A stretch of 7,191 nucleotides of DNA from CAYVBJ01 sp964415185 (GTDB taxonomy: Bacteria; Bacteroidota; Rhodothermia; Balneolales; Balneolaceae). The stretch covers positions 1-7,191 of the forward strand of contig CAYPZI010000141.1 of NCBI GenBank assembly GCA_964415185.1, given 5' to 3'. Of the stretch, positions 5,752 through 7,191 are shown in pieces. Every line of letters starts with the position of its first letter. The first letter of the stretch is position 1. Below the pieces are notes generated by a model. That model did no database searches. It had not been told where the DNA came from and saw only the letters and a list, made by a program, of their open reading frames with translations. The position numbers and the translations under genes were made by a program.

Positions 5752-7191
5752 TCATAATTCAAGATTCAGGGTAGCACCGAGAAAGAAGAAGCGCTCAAAA
5801 TTACTCCGGATAAACATGCGTTCTGAAAAGTCTTCGTTGTAGGTGATATCCGTCACATTAGCGCGGTCAAGTGCATTGGAAACGGACATGAAAAAGATGA
5901 CGGAATGATTTCCGCTGAACATCCAGAAGTAACTTAGATCCACATCCAAACGCCGGAACTGCGGTAAACGCCGGGAGTTTACAGTGCCTTCAACGGGACT
6001 GAAGAAACCAAAATCATCGTTAAAAACGGCATCGATAACCGGGGTAAAGGGCTGACCCGTGGTCATGCGATAGGTAGCTCCGATGGTCAGCATTTTCCAA
6101 ATTCTGTATTTGCCTACCAACGAAAGATTGTGGGTGAGTGCATAATCGGACGGAGCTAAATCAAAAGCCAGCCCATCGGCGATCCGGCGTGGCTGAAACC
6201 GGTTTGATTTCAGAAAACTGTACGAAATCCAGCCGTTGAATCGAGTTCTGAGGAATTCGGAATACTTGGCAAACAGATCAACACCGGAAGCAAAACCATG
6301 TCCCCGGTTTGAAAGATTGCTGAATTCATCTTCAATAACCAGATTGTCGTAATCCTTGTAATAAACTTCTCCTCTGAGATGCAACAGGTCTTTTTTGTAC
6401 TCTGCAGAACCTATGTAGTGCCAGGCCTGCTGGGCATGAAGACCGGGATTACCGGTTTCATTGTTAAACTCGAAAGGTTCGGGGAACTGACGGAATCGCC
6501 CTGCAGCCAGGTTTACACTGCTATATTCACCGGTTTGATAGTTCAGGTTAAATCGCGGATCGGCAATCCACTGGTTGCCGGATGACAAGTAATCACTGCG
6601 AATGCCCATATTAAGGGTCATTTTTGGCAAAAGCTCCACATTTAATTCCATCCAGGTGCCCAGCCGGGTGGCCCCGATACTCTCATTAATGGCCGTAAAA
6701 TCACCTCTCGGATCCACTATCTCATCATCCACTGGAATAGTACCCAGGAATTGATTACTCCGGTATTCGGTTTCCGCGCCCGTTCGCAGTTTCAGGCGTT
6801 GGCTCCAGTTGTAATCCAGATCGGTTCGCCATTTGATGGTATGATCGGTTTGATCAAGCAGCAGCCCCCCGAAGCTTCGTTCTGTATTATAGGCATTCCA
6901 GGAAATACTCGTTTCGGCCAGCCAGTCGCCCATCAATTCGGTCCACTGCAGGTTATGGAAACGGTTGGATTCTTCGTTTTTAAAGTTGGCATCAAACGTA
7001 GCCTGCGGTACACGGACCCCCACCCTGTTCGTATTGCCAAAATTGAAAAGTTTGATTTGGATACCGGGGCGCGGTTTATAGGTTATACTTAAGTTGCCAT
7101 CAGAGCCTGCCGGCGAATCGGTAAAATCATCAGATGTACCATTGATGCTGAAAAGAAATTCCGTAAAACTGCGATTGCCCGAAAACCGGAT
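5752..7191 (-). CDS. TonB-dependent outer-membrane receptor, C-terminal barrel part (5' end outside window)
   Basis: The frame is open to the right edge, giving 479 residues of a larger protein. The usual size of such receptors suggests the signal peptide and plug domain lie beyond 7191. Visible sequence is a run of amphipathic beta strands with aromatic belts, such as ETSISWNAYNTERSF, KWRTDLDYNWSQRLKLRTGAETEYRS, LNMGIRSDYLSSGNQWIADPRFNLNYQ and SLVGKYRIWKMLTIGATYRMTTGQPF. It ends in SNALDRANVTDI and a final strand, FFFLGATLNLEL. These features fit the C-terminal half of a TonB-dependent receptor barrel, which brings nutrients such as metal chelates, glycans or peptides across the outer membrane using TonB energy. 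The substrate cannot be read from the barrel. It is the first visible gene of the minus-strand operon. The GTG at 7021-7023 is internal, not a start, as barrel-like sequence continues upstream (for example YKPRPGIQIKLFNFG). Confidence 0.86.
   Translation of the reverse strand: MRFSGNRSFTEFLFSINGTSDDFTDSPAGSDGNLSITYKPRPGIQIKLFNFGNTNRVGVRVPQATFDANFKNEESNRFHNLQWTELMGDWLAETSISWNAYNTERSFGGLLLDQTDHTIKWRTDLDYNWSQRLKLRTGAETEYRSNQFLGTIPVDDEIVDPRGDFTAINESIGATRLGTWMELNVELLPKMTLNMGIRSDYLSSGNQWIADPRFNLNYQTGEYSSVNLAAGRFRQFPEPFEFNNETGNPGLHAQQAWHYIGSAEYKKDLLHLRGEVYYKDYDNLVIEDEFSNLSNRGHGFASGVDLFAKYSEFLRTRFNGWISYSFLKSNRFQPRRIADGLAFDLAPSDYALTHNLSLVGKYRIWKMLTIGATYRMTTGQPFTPVIDAVFNDDFGFFSPVEGTVNSRRLPQFRRLDVDLSYFWMFSGNHSVIFFMSVSNALDRANVTDITYNEDFSERMFIRSNFERFFFLGATLNLEL

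Noticed and set aside
6751..7092. Plus-strand frame of 113 codons near the right edge
   Set aside because: It is a shadow of the TonB-dependent receptor gene, whose minus-strand frame is open to the window edge with consistent beta-strand patterning.

Overview
The window looks like chromosomal DNA from a member of the Bacteroidota/Balneolota (FCB) group. The reasons are a SusC-like TonB-dependent receptor barrel, a LytS/LytTR-type two-component pair, a Bacteroidota-style antitoxin with a ParE toxin, A-rich translation starts without Shine-Dalgarno sequences, and a lipoprotein signal ending LISC. This placement rests on reading the proteins, not on a database search.

The window has two parts of different character. 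Positions 1 to about 2325 are AT-rich with plus-strand genes, and I read them as the distal end of an integron gene-cassette array. A partial attC-like site (1-39) is followed by a cassette carrying an S41-family lipoprotein protease (91-1503), whose last codons lie inside the start of its own attC-like site (1479-1500). A second cassette-like unit carries a RelE/ParE-type toxin-antitoxin pair (1657-2189) and ends in a well-formed attC-like site of about 132 bp (2194-2325) with nested R''/L'' and L'/R' inverted boxes. No integrase gene is in the window; if the reading is right it should lie off the left edge.

Positions 2378 to 7191 are of more balanced composition, all on the minus strand, and look like one operon. 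It is transcribed from beyond the right edge: TonB-dependent receptor (5' end outside the window), a periplasmic TPR protein, a CPBP (CAAX-type) membrane protease starting inside the TPR stop codon, a LytS-type histidine kinase, and a LytTR response regulator. The order suggests envelope transport or processing genes linked to their own regulator, but the ligand is unknown.

The kinase is broken. Its membrane half (3489-4040) and ATP-binding half (3136-about 3597) are in different frames, and the segment that should carry the phospho-acceptor histidine (the HFLFN-type motif) is absent. The response regulator keeps all its key residues and is therefore an orphan at this locus, unless the break is an assembly artefact.

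The main discoveries are the integron-like cassette array, previously unannotated here, abutting the operon, and the internal deletion in the kinase. I see no rRNA, tRNA, CRISPR array, insertion sequence or replication origin.
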